Origin: a virus
Reading direction: 5' to 3' (one strand)
Length of the DNA stretch: 21,407 nucleotides
IMG/VR virus record: IMGVR_UViG_3300046514_000280
Location: 1-21,407 of that record
The notes under the pieces were generated by a model that worked only from the letters and a program-made list of their open reading frames with translations, did no database searches and had not been told where the DNA came from. The position numbers and the translations under genes are program-made. Within the stretch, counting starts at the first letter, position 1, and each line of letters begins with the position of its first letter. Shown here one piece after another: positions 5,835-12,552 of the stretch.

Positions 5835-6356
5835 GTGGTAACCAGAGCGCAATTGGTTGACGCGGCCAACGAGCTCAACACGGTTCTTTCGCTCGATCCA
5901 AAGATTGATCTGAAGATGGCCGTCATTGAGCTTACAGCCAGCGTCCATGAGGCAGGTGAACTGCTGCGACCGGGAGACGATGTCTCTCCGGAAACACAGG
6001 CCATCGTTGATGCGTTGAAAGCCGGTACCGAACCGGCCGAGGCGGAACAGGAGCCCGAGCCCGAGGTCGAAGAGGAGGGTGAGGTTGTCACCAAGCCTCG
6101 TCGTACTCGTGGTGACACGGCCGCACCCGCAACTACGCCAACTCGGCGTGGTGGTGGGTTCCGCTATGAAGGCAGTGGTGCTCAGAAGATGGACCTGGCG
6201 CTGATGCGCGGTGGGCCCATTAGCGATCTGGCCGAAGAGGCTGGTGTCAAGAAGGGAATGCTGCGCGCCCATGCAAAGTTTCGGGCGAAGAGCGGCAAGT
6301 GGTCGATGAGCGAGGATGGTGAATACATCCAGTTGACCAAGCTCGACGCTGCATAG
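5835..6356 (+). CDS. GC-rich hypothetical protein with acidic linker and HTH-like C-terminus
   Basis: Encodes 173 residues from GTG at 5835, with GAGGAG (5823-5828) six bases upstream; this SD rules out the longer frame from 5796. The N-terminal helical domain (1-62) has VDAANELNTVLSLDPKIDLKM. A Glu/Pro/Ala linker (66-85) follows, then a basic Arg/Thr/Pro/Gly stretch (88-108), then a compact C-terminal domain (113-170) in which GGPISDLAEEAGVKKGMLRAHAKF looks like a helix-turn-helix. DNA binding is likely but unproven. The gene has its own strong promoter and terminator, and codon choice is visibly richer in G and C than in neighbours. Either high early expression or recent acquisition would explain this. 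Confidence 0.8.
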   Translation: MVTRAQLVDAANELNTVLSLDPKIDLKMAVIELTASVHEAGELLRPGDDVSPETQAIVDALKAGTEPAEAEQEPEPEVEEEGEVVTKPRRTRGDTAAPATTPTRRGGGFRYEGSGAQKMDLALMRGGPISDLAEEAGVKKGMLRAHAKFRAKSGKWSMSEDGEYIQLTKLDAA

Positions 6357-6374
6357 CCCAATGTTGCTGAAATA

Positions 6375-6410
6375 GGGTGGGCGAAAATTTATTTTTCGCC
6401 TGCCCTTTTT
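6375..6410 (+). terminator. Strong rho-independent terminator
   Basis: Bases 6375-6387 pair with 6393-6405 in a 13-bp stem with two G-T pairs and a 5-base loop, followed by TTTTT (6406-6410). It closes the single-gene unit that starts at the 5762 promoter and separates it from the folE operon. Confidence 0.9.
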
Positions 6411-6428
6411 CATGTGTTCGAATTCGCG

Positions 6429-6434
6429 TATAAT
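6429..6434 (+). promoter_or_regulatory. Putative -10 box for the folE operon
   Basis: A perfect TATAAT at 6429-6434 lies between the terminator and the folE start, in the right place for a promoter. No -35 box close to consensus is found 16-18 bp upstream, and there is no TG extension. The promoter may need a phage activator or host-specific sigma factor. Confidence 0.5.
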
Positions 6435-6462
6435 AATTTGATGCCTATTTTTGGGGGAAGCA

Positions 6463-7032
6463 ATGGTTGATTGGTTAAAGGTCAGACAAGGAGTCATTGA
6501 TATTCTGGATGGTTTGGGATTGGATGCTAGAGATCCAAACTTTTTCGATACACCGGATCGGGTTGTGCGGGCTTATCAAGAGATCTTTGCAGGTCTAGAT
6601 GAACGGAATACCGTTGAAGAGATGCTTAAAAGTGTGTTCCCCTGTGAACACCAACAGATGATTTTAGTTAAACATGTTGAAGTGTTTAGTATGTGTCCTC
6701 ATCATCTTCTTCCAGTCCGTTATGATATTACGGCTGGGTACTTACCTGGTCCGGGGATTCGAGCAAAGGTCTTGGGCCTGTCAAAATTGGCTAGGATCAC
6801 AAAGCTTCTAGCTGCCCGACCTGTTCTTCAGGAGCAAGTGGTTAACGATATCGCCAATACTCTAATGCGTATACCTGAATGTCGTGGGGCTGGCTGCATT
6901 GCTACTGGTGAACACTATTGTATGCGTATGCGTGGAGTCAATCAGAGTGGCTCAATTGTTGTTACCAGCGCCTTGCGTGGTGAGTTCTTATCTGATTCAA
7001 TGGTCCGTGAAGAATTCATGGACTTTAGATAG
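6463..7032 (+). CDS. folE: GTP cyclohydrolase I
   Basis: Encodes 189 residues from the ATG at 6463, preceded by GGGGGAAG; an in-frame TTG at 6451 is less likely. FolE converts GTP to 7,8-dihydroneopterin triphosphate, the first step to both folate and 7-deazaguanines. Family features are clear: MCPHHLLP (77-84), GLSKLARI (105-112), RPVLQEQV (119-126), EHYCMRMRGV (150-159) and TSALRGEF (168-175). Zinc ligands by homology with E. coli (C110, H113, C181) are C78, H81 and C153. The usual CEHH is CPHH here, a change next to the metal site. In phages folE is typically found with queuosine-type DNA modification genes, which agrees with QueC and the DpdA-like gene downstream. It is the first gene of the long operon. 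Confidence 0.95.
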   Translation: MVDWLKVRQGVIDILDGLGLDARDPNFFDTPDRVVRAYQEIFAGLDERNTVEEMLKSVFPCEHQQMILVKHVEVFSMCPHHLLPVRYDITAGYLPGPGIRAKVLGLSKLARITKLLAARPVLQEQVVNDIANTLMRIPECRGAGCIATGEHYCMRMRGVNQSGSIVVTSALRGEFLSDSMVREEFMDFR

Positions 7033-7041
7033 GAGAAGTAG

Positions 7042-7701
7042 ATGGGTATCGCTGTTGTTACTGGAGCATCTTCTGGTATTGGTAAGGCAATCTATGATCA
7101 CTTTAATACAAGCGACCGGTTTGATAGTGTTGTTGGTATAGCTAAGAACGGTCCGGATCTTGAATATGACTTGTCGAGTGAGAAGGATATTCAAGAGATT
7201 GTGGATGACCTGCGCACCGCAGGTGACATTTCTTGTCTTGTAAATTGTGCGGGAATTTTGAAGCTTGAAGAGGTTGGAAATGAAGGTCAGATATTTGACG
7301 TTAACTTTTGGGCGCCATACTACCTGACTAATGCACTAAAGCATGAGTTGATTGCTGCACGTGGTTGTGTTATCAATATTGCCTCAGTTAGTGGGATGAT
7401 TGCCGAGCCTGAGATTCCGATCTATGCCGCATCTAAGGCCGCGCTGATTTCACTGACCAAGAGTCTCGCTATTAGGTTCTCACCCTTTTTTGTTAGGGTG
7501 AATTGCATTAGTCCTGGATTTGTTAAGACGAATCTGATTCCGGGTGATACACCAATTGAACTTCTCAACGCAATCCCCTTAGGGTTTGAAGCAGAACCCG
7601 CAATGCTCCTTCCAGTCGTCGATATGATACTTGATTGTCCTTACGTTACTGGTGCAAACTTTGTAGTTGACGGCGGGGGTTCTTGTAGAGCTGCAATGTA
7701 A
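7042..7701 (+). CDS. Short-chain dehydrogenase/reductase
   Basis: Encodes 219 residues from the ATG at 7042, with AGGAGA upstream. This is a classical SDR with a Rossmann fold: TGASSGIG (7-14) binds the dinucleotide, NCAG (68-71) stands for NNAG, the catalytic residues are S115, Y128 and K132 (YAASK), and SPG at 157-159 follows. It is slightly shorter than the usual 240-250 residues, mainly around the substrate loop. It uses NAD(P)H on an unknown substrate. Pteridine and sepiapterin reductases belong to this fold, so action on a pterin or deazapurine made from the FolE product is a possibility. A nucleotide sugar is another. It lies between folE and the radical SAM gene with a 9-bp gap to folE. 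Confidence 0.9.
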   Translation: MGIAVVTGASSGIGKAIYDHFNTSDRFDSVVGIAKNGPDLEYDLSSEKDIQEIVDDLRTAGDISCLVNCAGILKLEEVGNEGQIFDVNFWAPYYLTNALKHELIAARGCVINIASVSGMIAEPEIPIYAASKAALISLTKSLAIRFSPFFVRVNCISPGFVKTNLIPGDTPIELLNAIPLGFEAEPAMLLPVVDMILDCPYVTGANFVVDGGGSCRAAM

Positions 7702-7734
7702 TGTGAGACACGGTGCCACGTAAGGGAAGGTAAG

Positions 7735-8805
7735 ATGTCTGAATTACACACACCACGGTACTCCTGCATATTCCAGTCGAGAATGTGCCCACGTTCTTGT
7801 TCCTATTGTCTGAGCAAAGACGTTAGAGGAGATGGGACTTTTCTGTCACCGGAGCAATGGGCAGATGCATTACACATTCTGGAGTATCATGGTGTCCAGT
7901 TCCACTTGTTTATCGGTAATGAACTGTTTTCCTATTCCGATCCTGTTGGCTTTGTCAAGGCAATCAAACCCTTCTATGGGAGGTATGGTATCTATTCGAC
8001 ATTCCCACCAGGATGGACTGAAAAATATTTTGATGACTGTATTAACGCTGGTCTGTATAACATCTCTGGTGGTGTGGACGTCCTTCCCGGGTTACATAAG
8101 ACAGGTGACGTCCACATTGATCGCAAGGCTCAAGCGGTGCTTAGTTGGTTGGAGTATGCGCTGATGCGCGGTGTACCGGACGTGCAAGCGCAAATTACTA
8201 TTCATCGACACAATTACGATAAGCTCTATCCATTGCTTGACTTGTGTACAGAAAAGGGGATGTGGGTTGGGTGTTCTCTAGTAGAAGCATCTGCGGATGG
8301 ACTACACGATTTTTACGGTACTGCTGATACAATGACTGAATGGTTAATACCAGCAGATGAACGTAACAAGTTTAGCGATGAGATGTACAAGTTAGCGGAT
8401 GAGGTTGCCACCGGCAGGTGGAAGATGCAGTTACCACCAACATACTTTCGTGAACTAGCAGATCGTGAAGTGAGGCGTGATCCTTGGCATTGCAGTTTGC
8501 CTATGCTGATCTCAATTGAAGAGGATGGTTCTCTGCGCGGGTGCGGGTATAGGGGACCACTATCAGAAAAATATTCGATATTCGACCTTCGTGAGGGCGG
8601 AAAGTTGCCCATGTCTGAGTATATAAGGTTGCAGAGGGAAAAGACCAGTCAGTGCCCTGGTTGTGGAGTTGGTGGCGGGGCTTGGTCGTTCTGGTGGATG
8701 GCTGAGTATTGGTTAAAGGGTGATGTGGCAATGGGAGACAGAATCTTCCAGACACATGCACCGGGGCATCTCTTTGAAGCGACGGTGAGACAGGATGAGC
8801 AATAA
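7735..8805 (+). CDS. Radical SAM enzyme with possible C-terminal auxiliary cluster
   Basis: Encodes 356 residues from the ATG at 7735, preceded by GGGAAGG. CPRSCSYC (C18, C22, C25) is the CX3CX2C site for the SAM-cleaving 4Fe-4S cluster. More cysteines near the end (WHCSL, RGCGYRG, CPGCGVGGG) resemble a SPASM or twitch auxiliary-cluster domain, including the LISIEEDGSLRGCGYRG strand pattern. At 356 residues it is much longer than QueE (about 210-250) and lacks the QGEG-type N-terminus of QueE, so I do not call it QueE. The reaction is unknown. Its place between folE and queC suggests work on a deazapurine or its side chain. Its 3' end overlaps the next gene by 11 bp. Confidence 0.85.
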   Translation: MSELHTPRYSCIFQSRMCPRSCSYCLSKDVRGDGTFLSPEQWADALHILEYHGVQFHLFIGNELFSYSDPVGFVKAIKPFYGRYGIYSTFPPGWTEKYFDDCINAGLYNISGGVDVLPGLHKTGDVHIDRKAQAVLSWLEYALMRGVPDVQAQITIHRHNYDKLYPLLDLCTEKGMWVGCSLVEASADGLHDFYGTADTMTEWLIPADERNKFSDEMYKLADEVATGRWKMQLPPTYFRELADREVRRDPWHCSLPMLISIEEDGSLRGCGYRGPLSEKYSIFDLREGGKLPMSEYIRLQREKTSQCPGCGVGGGAWSFWWMAEYWLKGDVAMGDRIFQTHAPGHLFEATVRQDEQ

Positions 8806-9052
8806 GCCAACAGTTGCTGAAGTGATGATAAAATTTCTTGTTGAAGAAAAGATTGCCAATCCTCATTCGACATCTAAGAATGCCTCGGATGAAGAAGCGA
8901 TAGCAATTTACGATAATTGTGTGGCATTTGTTGAGCGTTATTACCCTGATGTTACTACAGAAGAACTCCGCAAGGCTTTTCGTAAAGTACACAAGACTCC
9001 AGCGTCGAAGATGTGGGCTATAGCGAATAAGTACAAGGGTGGTACTGCATGA
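8795..9052 (+). CDS. Small hypothetical protein
   Basis: Encodes 85 residues from the ATG at 8795, inside the end of the radical SAM gene. It is acidic in the middle and basic at the end, mostly helical, with one cysteine. ASDEEAIAIYDNCVAFVERYYPDVTTEELRKAFRKVHKT could form two or three amphipathic helices. No family recognised. It is coupled on both sides: 11-bp overlap upstream and ATGA overlap with the methyltransferase-like gene downstream. It might be a partner protein of one of these enzymes. Confidence 0.75.
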   Translation: MSNKPTVAEVMIKFLVEEKIANPHSTSKNASDEEAIAIYDNCVAFVERYYPDVTTEELRKAFRKVHKTPASKMWAIANKYKGGTA

Positions 9053-9726
9053 AGTCCTATTCAAAGAAGACAATCAAGCGATTTAACCTAACCATTGAAG
9101 GTGATGAATTTAATGATGCTGAACAGAATAAATCACTCTATGATGATCACGTGAGTGGATATGATGAGTTGACTAAGTTGTTAGACATCAATGATACAAC
9201 CTATGTCTATCGTAAGGTACTCAATGTTGGTGCAGGTTCGGGTTCTCCGTTAAAGTTTCCCCATCCAGTTGATATGTACTATCTTGAGCCCAATCCAGAT
9301 CGGGTTGAAGAGATTGATGTCGATCGTGATGATAACATAATCTCTGGTTGGTGTGAGAACATCGAGACTGAACTAAAGTTTGATATGATTATCTGTTGGG
9401 GAACATTGTGCTTTGTACGTTCTATACCAGAAACCCTAATTCAGTTTAATGATCGTTTGTTTAAAGAAGGTATGTTGGTACTAGATGTAGTTAAATCAAC
9501 ATCATTCCCACTATGCCAGACTGCTGATCCTGATAGTTTTATTAGAAATGTGAGTTTGTATGGGTTTGAATTACAACATCGTATCCCCTTTGATCATTTG
9601 GGACACAATCGTGAGGGGATTCGCTTTAAGAAGGTTCGCGACTTTGACCCTAGGTATCTGCGGATGCCTCAGGCTAAGGATGGCTTGAGGAACTTCATCC
9701 CTGAGAGAGACTGGTTTCTATCTTAG
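9049..9726 (+). CDS. Class I SAM-dependent methyltransferase-like protein
   Basis: Encodes 225 residues; the start overlaps the upstream stop as ATGA. It has a Rossmann-type methyltransferase core: motif I VLNVGAGSG (57-65), the acidic residue ending strand 2 in YYLEPNPDRV (E80) and motif IV-like FDMIICWGTL (111-120), then a strand at LVLDVV (143-148). The N-terminal 45 residues are specific to this protein. There is no DPPY/NPPY motif as in N6-adenine or N4-cytosine DNA methylases and no PCQ cysteine of C5 methylases, so ordinary base methylation is unlikely. Small-molecule, sugar or deazaguanine side-chain methylation fits better. It lies directly before queC. Confidence 0.75.
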   Translation: MKSYSKKTIKRFNLTIEGDEFNDAEQNKSLYDDHVSGYDELTKLLDINDTTYVYRKVLNVGAGSGSPLKFPHPVDMYYLEPNPDRVEEIDVDRDDNIISGWCENIETELKFDMIICWGTLCFVRSIPETLIQFNDRLFKEGMLVLDVVKSTSFPLCQTADPDSFIRNVSLYGFELQHRIPFDHLGHNREGIRFKKVRDFDPRYLRMPQAKDGLRNFIPERDWFLS

Positions 9727-9736
9727 AGGAGATAAC

Positions 9737-10291
9737 ATGACACCTGGTCTAGTCGTTCTTACCAGCGGTGGTTTTGATAGTGCATTATTGTTACACATGG
9801 CAAAGCGGATGAACTATAATCCAATCGCCCTATTGATTGATTATGGTCAGAAACACGTTCGGGAATTGGATGCTGCTGTTAAGTTGTGCGATGATCTCCA
9901 GGTTTCCTTTAAGCGGATGAAGGTTGATCTTGCTCAAGCAGTTGACTCTGGGTTGACTGGTACTTTGCAGGGTGGTAAGTATGAGGGACTGCATGAGATG
10001 CACGTCCCTGGACGCAACACTATCTTTGTTGGTCTAGCTCTGTCACTGGCAGAAGCTGTCGGTGCAACAAAGATTTGGTATGGAGCGAATTTTGAGGACC
10101 GGATAAATGAGTTTGCGGACTGCAAACAAGACTGGGTCCTCGAGATGAACAAGTCTCTAAAGATCGCGGGAAGCTACCCAGTGGAGTTGGAAGCCCCTTT
10201 GCTTGGGATGCGCAAGGACACTATTGTGCGCATGGGTAAGCTGTACCACGATATTAAGGAAGAGGAGGTTCACAGTGGGTATGCCGTCTAA
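9737..10291 (+). CDS. queC: QueC-like 7-cyano-7-deazaguanine synthase lacking the zinc-binding tail
   Basis: Encodes 184 residues from the ATG at 9737, with AGAGGAG upstream. QueC turns 7-carboxy-7-deazaguanine into preQ0 using ATP and ammonia. Family motifs are present: PP-loop SGGFDS (10-15), DYGQKH (35-40), VPGRN (90-94), YGANFEDR (115-122) followed by DCK (128-130), and LEAPLLGMRKD (151-161). Typical QueC is about 220-230 residues and ends with an SCY segment plus a CGxCxSC zinc site. Here the protein stops just after EEEVHSGYAV (175-184), where SGY aligns with SCY, so all the zinc cysteines are missing. The other frames downstream do not supply them. It may be a working short form, or a copy cut by arrival of the next gene, whose SD and start lie inside it. 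Confidence 0.88.
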   Translation: MTPGLVVLTSGGFDSALLLHMAKRMNYNPIALLIDYGQKHVRELDAAVKLCDDLQVSFKRMKVDLAQAVDSGLTGTLQGGKYEGLHEMHVPGRNTIFVGLALSLAEAVGATKIWYGANFEDRINEFADCKQDWVLEMNKSLKIAGSYPVELEAPLLGMRKDTIVRMGKLYHDIKEEEVHSGYAV

Positions 10292-11102
10292 TAATGATAA
10301 GAAGATTCTTCACTGGAGATCCACGGCAAACGGAGGTGATCCTTCTTCTCCTACACAACCGGATTTGCCTGATGGGTTTATCACTATAAGGGAGGCTGTT
10401 AGTCTTACAGGTTTTTCTAAAACAACTATTCGTAAAACAAAAGTGACCCATCGACAAGAATGGCGTAGGATAGATGGGAGGGTATTTGTACGCAAAGACT
10501 TTATCTTGGAATATTGTGCGGTTAGAGCTAGGCTTAGGGCTAGACCTGAACCCAGGAGGCGGAAAAAGAAGTACCCTAATCGTGTACCTGCTCGTTTTTT
10601 ACTGCCTCTTAAACCAGGTGAATGGTTTATTAGGACTGAAGTTGAGAGGAGAAAGGGAACAGAAGGTGTATACCTTCACTTTGTCTCTGGTGATGATCTT
10701 TCCGATCTGAATATCTACTCGTTTGATTGTATGTATAACGCGCTTAAAGCTGGTGGGTATTCTGAACTTAAAGGTTTACCAGAATGGACTGCAGTGACGG
10801 TTCCTAAGAATCGTAATATTCCGCAGTTAGAATTTGAACACAAGTATACAAAGAGGGAACAGGGTTTAGGTCATGTATGCCGAATTGGTACAACGGATGG
10901 TGCAGCTATTCCTTCCTGGATGAAGGCTCCTGGTTTGATGAAAGGTAAAATGGAGAGGGAATCGTTTGTAGGAAAGACTATTCTGCGAATTACGGCTACT
11001 CAAATGATCGAGATGGAGGGTTTTACACCTGGAGAGTTTGTGGACGAACGTATAAAAGAAGAAGGAAAAGCTTACTGGGGTCCTCTTTGGGATTTAACTT
11101 GA
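10275..11102 (+). CDS. Hypothetical HTH protein overlapping the end of queC
   Basis: Encodes about 275 residues. AGGAGG (10263-10268) is six bases before the GTG at 10275 and twelve before the ATG at 10281; either could be the start. Residues about 33-80 look like a MerR/excisionase-type helix-turn-helix (FITIREAVSLTGFSKTTIRK, then a wing-like VFVRKDFILEY). A very basic segment follows (ARLRARPEPRRRKKK). The C-terminal 170 residues hold several aromatic and charged strands and are not recognised. DNA binding is likely. A regulator, or the DNA-recognition half of a mobile endonuclease, are both possible; no nuclease motif is seen. Its start lies inside the truncated end of queC. Confidence 0.78.
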   Translation: MGMPSNNDKKILHWRSTANGGDPSSPTQPDLPDGFITIREAVSLTGFSKTTIRKTKVTHRQEWRRIDGRVFVRKDFILEYCAVRARLRARPEPRRRKKKYPNRVPARFLLPLKPGEWFIRTEVERRKGTEGVYLHFVSGDDLSDLNIYSFDCMYNALKAGGYSELKGLPEWTAVTVPKNRNIPQLEFEHKYTKREQGLGHVCRIGTTDGAAIPSWMKAPGLMKGKMERESFVGKTILRITATQMIEMEGFTPGEFVDERIKEEGKAYWGPLWDLT

Positions 11103-11112
11103 GGGAATGAAA

Positions 11113-11493
11113 ATGGAAGAGCAGATCGCACACACTATGCTGATGAATAAGCACTATAGCCCGATGGTTGTCAGGAAGACCTCAACATGGGGCTTCCCAG
11201 TGTTTGTTGCTTTGATCACCGATGACGACTTGGCGGATCTGGATCAGGTTATTCTAAAGTTTATGCTGGATGCAAAGGCAGTCAACGGGTGGTCAGATAA
11301 TATTCAAAAGATGCGCAACCTGGCGGGAGCAATGGTTGAGATGCTCAATAATAGGTATCCGAAGGTTGAAGGATCAGCTGTGATAATTTATTCAGACAAA
11401 TGCTTCATCTCTAGTTTGCATGGCGATCTGATGACACATCTTAGTTGTAAAGTTGAACTTTTCGAGCTTCTCAATATGAGTACTGGAGTTTAG
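11113..11493 (+). CDS. Hypothetical protein
   Basis: Encodes 126 residues. I choose the ATG at 11113 because GAGGGA (11101-11106) is six bases upstream; the ATG at 11107 touches that SD. The protein is alpha/beta in character: WGFPVFVALITDDDLADLDQVILKF suggests a strand then a helix, and AVIIYSDKCFISSL a strand pair. No catalytic pattern or family recognised. It lies in the stretch between queC and the deacetylase/glycosyltransferase set, so it may belong to the modification module or be an unrelated passenger. Confidence 0.72.
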   Translation: MEEQIAHTMLMNKHYSPMVVRKTSTWGFPVFVALITDDDLADLDQVILKFMLDAKAVNGWSDNIQKMRNLAGAMVEMLNNRYPKVEGSAVIIYSDKCFISSLHGDLMTHLSCKVELFELLNMSTGV

Positions 11494-11495
11494 TT

Positions 11496-11645
11496 ATGTC
11501 TCGTCCACGTGGGTATAAACATACTGAGGCTACCCGAAAGAAGCTTAGTGAAGGAACTAAATTACGTTATGAGGCTGGGATATTGATGGGGTTTCGTGCT
11601 AAACCGTTGTCTGAGGAGGCACACGTTATGCTCAATTCCGTGTGA
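11496..11645 (+). CDS. NUMOD3-like mini-protein, possibly a homing-endonuclease remnant
   Basis: Encodes 49 residues from the ATG at 11496 to a TGA at 11643-11645, with GGAG seven bases upstream. GYKHTEATRKKLSEGTKLRYEAG (about residues 6-28) matches the pattern of NUMOD3, a short DNA-contacting module usually repeated in GIY-YIG and HNH homing endonucleases (consensus like GkkHSeEtrkKiSea). No nuclease domain is nearby, so this is either a stand-alone DNA-binding peptide or what remains of an endonuclease gene. Its stop overlaps the GTG of the next gene. Confidence 0.6.
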   Translation: MSRPRGYKHTEATRKKLSEGTKLRYEAGILMGFRAKPLSEEAHVMLNSV

Positions 11646-12094
11646 CAAAAGATGAGAAGTCATCTAAGGAATTAGCCATCTATGTCAACCATGCAGTGGA
11701 TGGACACGTTTGCGCTGACTGTTCTATGTTTGATCCACCTGCCTCTTGCAATGCAGTGGCTGGTCCAATTAGTCCAGCGGGTCATTGCAGTTTCTGGACG
11801 GCCAAAGAAAACAATCTAAGAATAAGCAGTTTCCAAGGCTTACCCGTATTTATTGAGACATCTAAAGGTGAAAGACGTAGACAAGATTGGCCTATTATGC
11901 CAGCACACTATGGATTTATTACTATGACTAACTCACCAGAAAAGAATGATGGATTAGACGTCTTTATTGGAGACAATAAAGCCTGTCGTCACTGTTGGAT
12001 TATTGACCAAATCCATCCAGATACAGAGGAGTTTGTCAATGACTTCCGAGATTCGTGGTCTTGTAACTTGCGAAATTCAAGAGATGCTCCATGA
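11642..12094 (+). CDS. HiPIP-like plus phage inorganic-pyrophosphatase-like domain protein
   Basis: Encodes 150 residues from GTG at 11642, which overlaps the upstream TGA (GTGTGA). Residues 24-49 hold four cysteines (C24, C27, C36, C49) in CADCSMFDPPASC...GPISPAGHCSFW, the pattern of high-potential iron-sulfur-like domains in phage proteins. Residues 64-130 (GLPVFIETSKGERRR, MPAHYGF, DGLDVFIG, WIIDQIHPDTEEF) match the pyrophosphatase-like domain found in phage polyvalent and head proteins. The usual following block (EHKVMLGF type) is replaced by an unrelated tail, so the fold may be incomplete. Whether it hydrolyses pyrophosphate is unknown. It overlaps the deacetylase by ATGA. The nearest AGGAGG (11614-11619) is 22 bases upstream and better placed for a 5-codon ORF at 11628. 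Confidence 0.72.
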   Translation: MTKDEKSSKELAIYVNHAVDGHVCADCSMFDPPASCNAVAGPISPAGHCSFWTAKENNLRISSFQGLPVFIETSKGERRRQDWPIMPAHYGFITMTNSPEKNDGLDVFIGDNKACRHCWIIDQIHPDTEEFVNDFRDSWSCNLRNSRDAP

Positions 12095-12552
12095 CGATAG
12101 CGATATGGGCTCCCCATGCAGATGACGAGATAATTGGTTGCTACCATGTACTTATGTCTAAAGAAAAGGTACAAGTATACTATGGGGGGATTGTTGAAGA
12201 TGGCTGCAAGAGAGCCTCTAGACTATTCGGTTTCGAATTTTACCATCTCAGCAATCTCGCTCGTCCTTGGGATGTCGTCTATGCTCCTGATCCTAATGTG
12301 GATATGCATCCGGAGCATCGCCGATTAGGCCAGATGGCCCATCAAATGTTTAGGGCGGGCAAGATAAGGCGAGTAATTCACTATTGTACAACGATGCAGG
12401 CGCCGTATATATTTGAAGTACCAGATCCCGAGGCAAAGCGGAATGCGTTGAATCAATGCTATCCTGAAAAGGGAGATTTATGGCGATACGAATGGAAATA
12501 TGTATTATTTGAAGGATACTGGGAGGTATTAAGATTGGATCATAGAAAATGA
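12091..12552 (+). CDS. PIG-L/LmbE-type deacetylase
   Basis: Encodes 153 residues; the start overlaps the upstream stop as ATGA. The family removes N-acetyl groups from GlcNAc-type sugars with a zinc ion (MshB, BshB and PIG-L are members). The metal site is complete: APHADDE (7-13) gives H9 and D12, with D11 as the likely general base, and HPEH (73-76) supplies H76 and the neighbouring H73. At 153 residues it is shorter than the usual 220-290, with loops trimmed and the family core kept. It is followed by a glycosyltransferase with another ATGA overlap, so the two are surely made together. That pairing suggests that an N-acetylated sugar is transferred and then deacetylated, or deacetylated first. 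Confidence 0.88.
   Translation: MTIAIWAPHADDEIIGCYHVLMSKEKVQVYYGGIVEDGCKRASRLFGFEFYHLSNLARPWDVVYAPDPNVDMHPEHRRLGQMAHQMFRAGKIRRVIHYCTTMQAPYIFEVPDPEAKRNALNQCYPEKGDLWRYEWKYVLFEGYWEVLRLDHRK

Noticed and set aside
5787-6497. 236-codon - strand ORF opposite the 5835 gene
   Set aside because: The + strand has promoter, SD, GTG and terminator for the opposite gene; the - strand frame has no SD and reads through a terminator.
6198-8173. 16-nt exact repeat at 6198-6213 and 8158-8173
   Set aside because: Both copies encode ALMRG in unrelated proteins; probably coincidence helped by similar codons, with no flanking similarity.
7735-8805. Calling the radical SAM protein QueE
   Set aside because: It has the CX3CX2C site but is over 100 residues too long, lacks the QueE N-terminal pattern and has a C-terminal cysteine domain that QueE does not have.
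8501-9073. 190-codon - strand ORF
   Set aside because: It lies opposite two coupled + strand genes, has no SD and has the Ser/Thr/His-rich look of a shadow frame.
12039-12125. 29-codon ORF across the pyrophosphatase/deacetylase junction
   Set aside because: No SD, and it overlaps two supported genes in a third frame.
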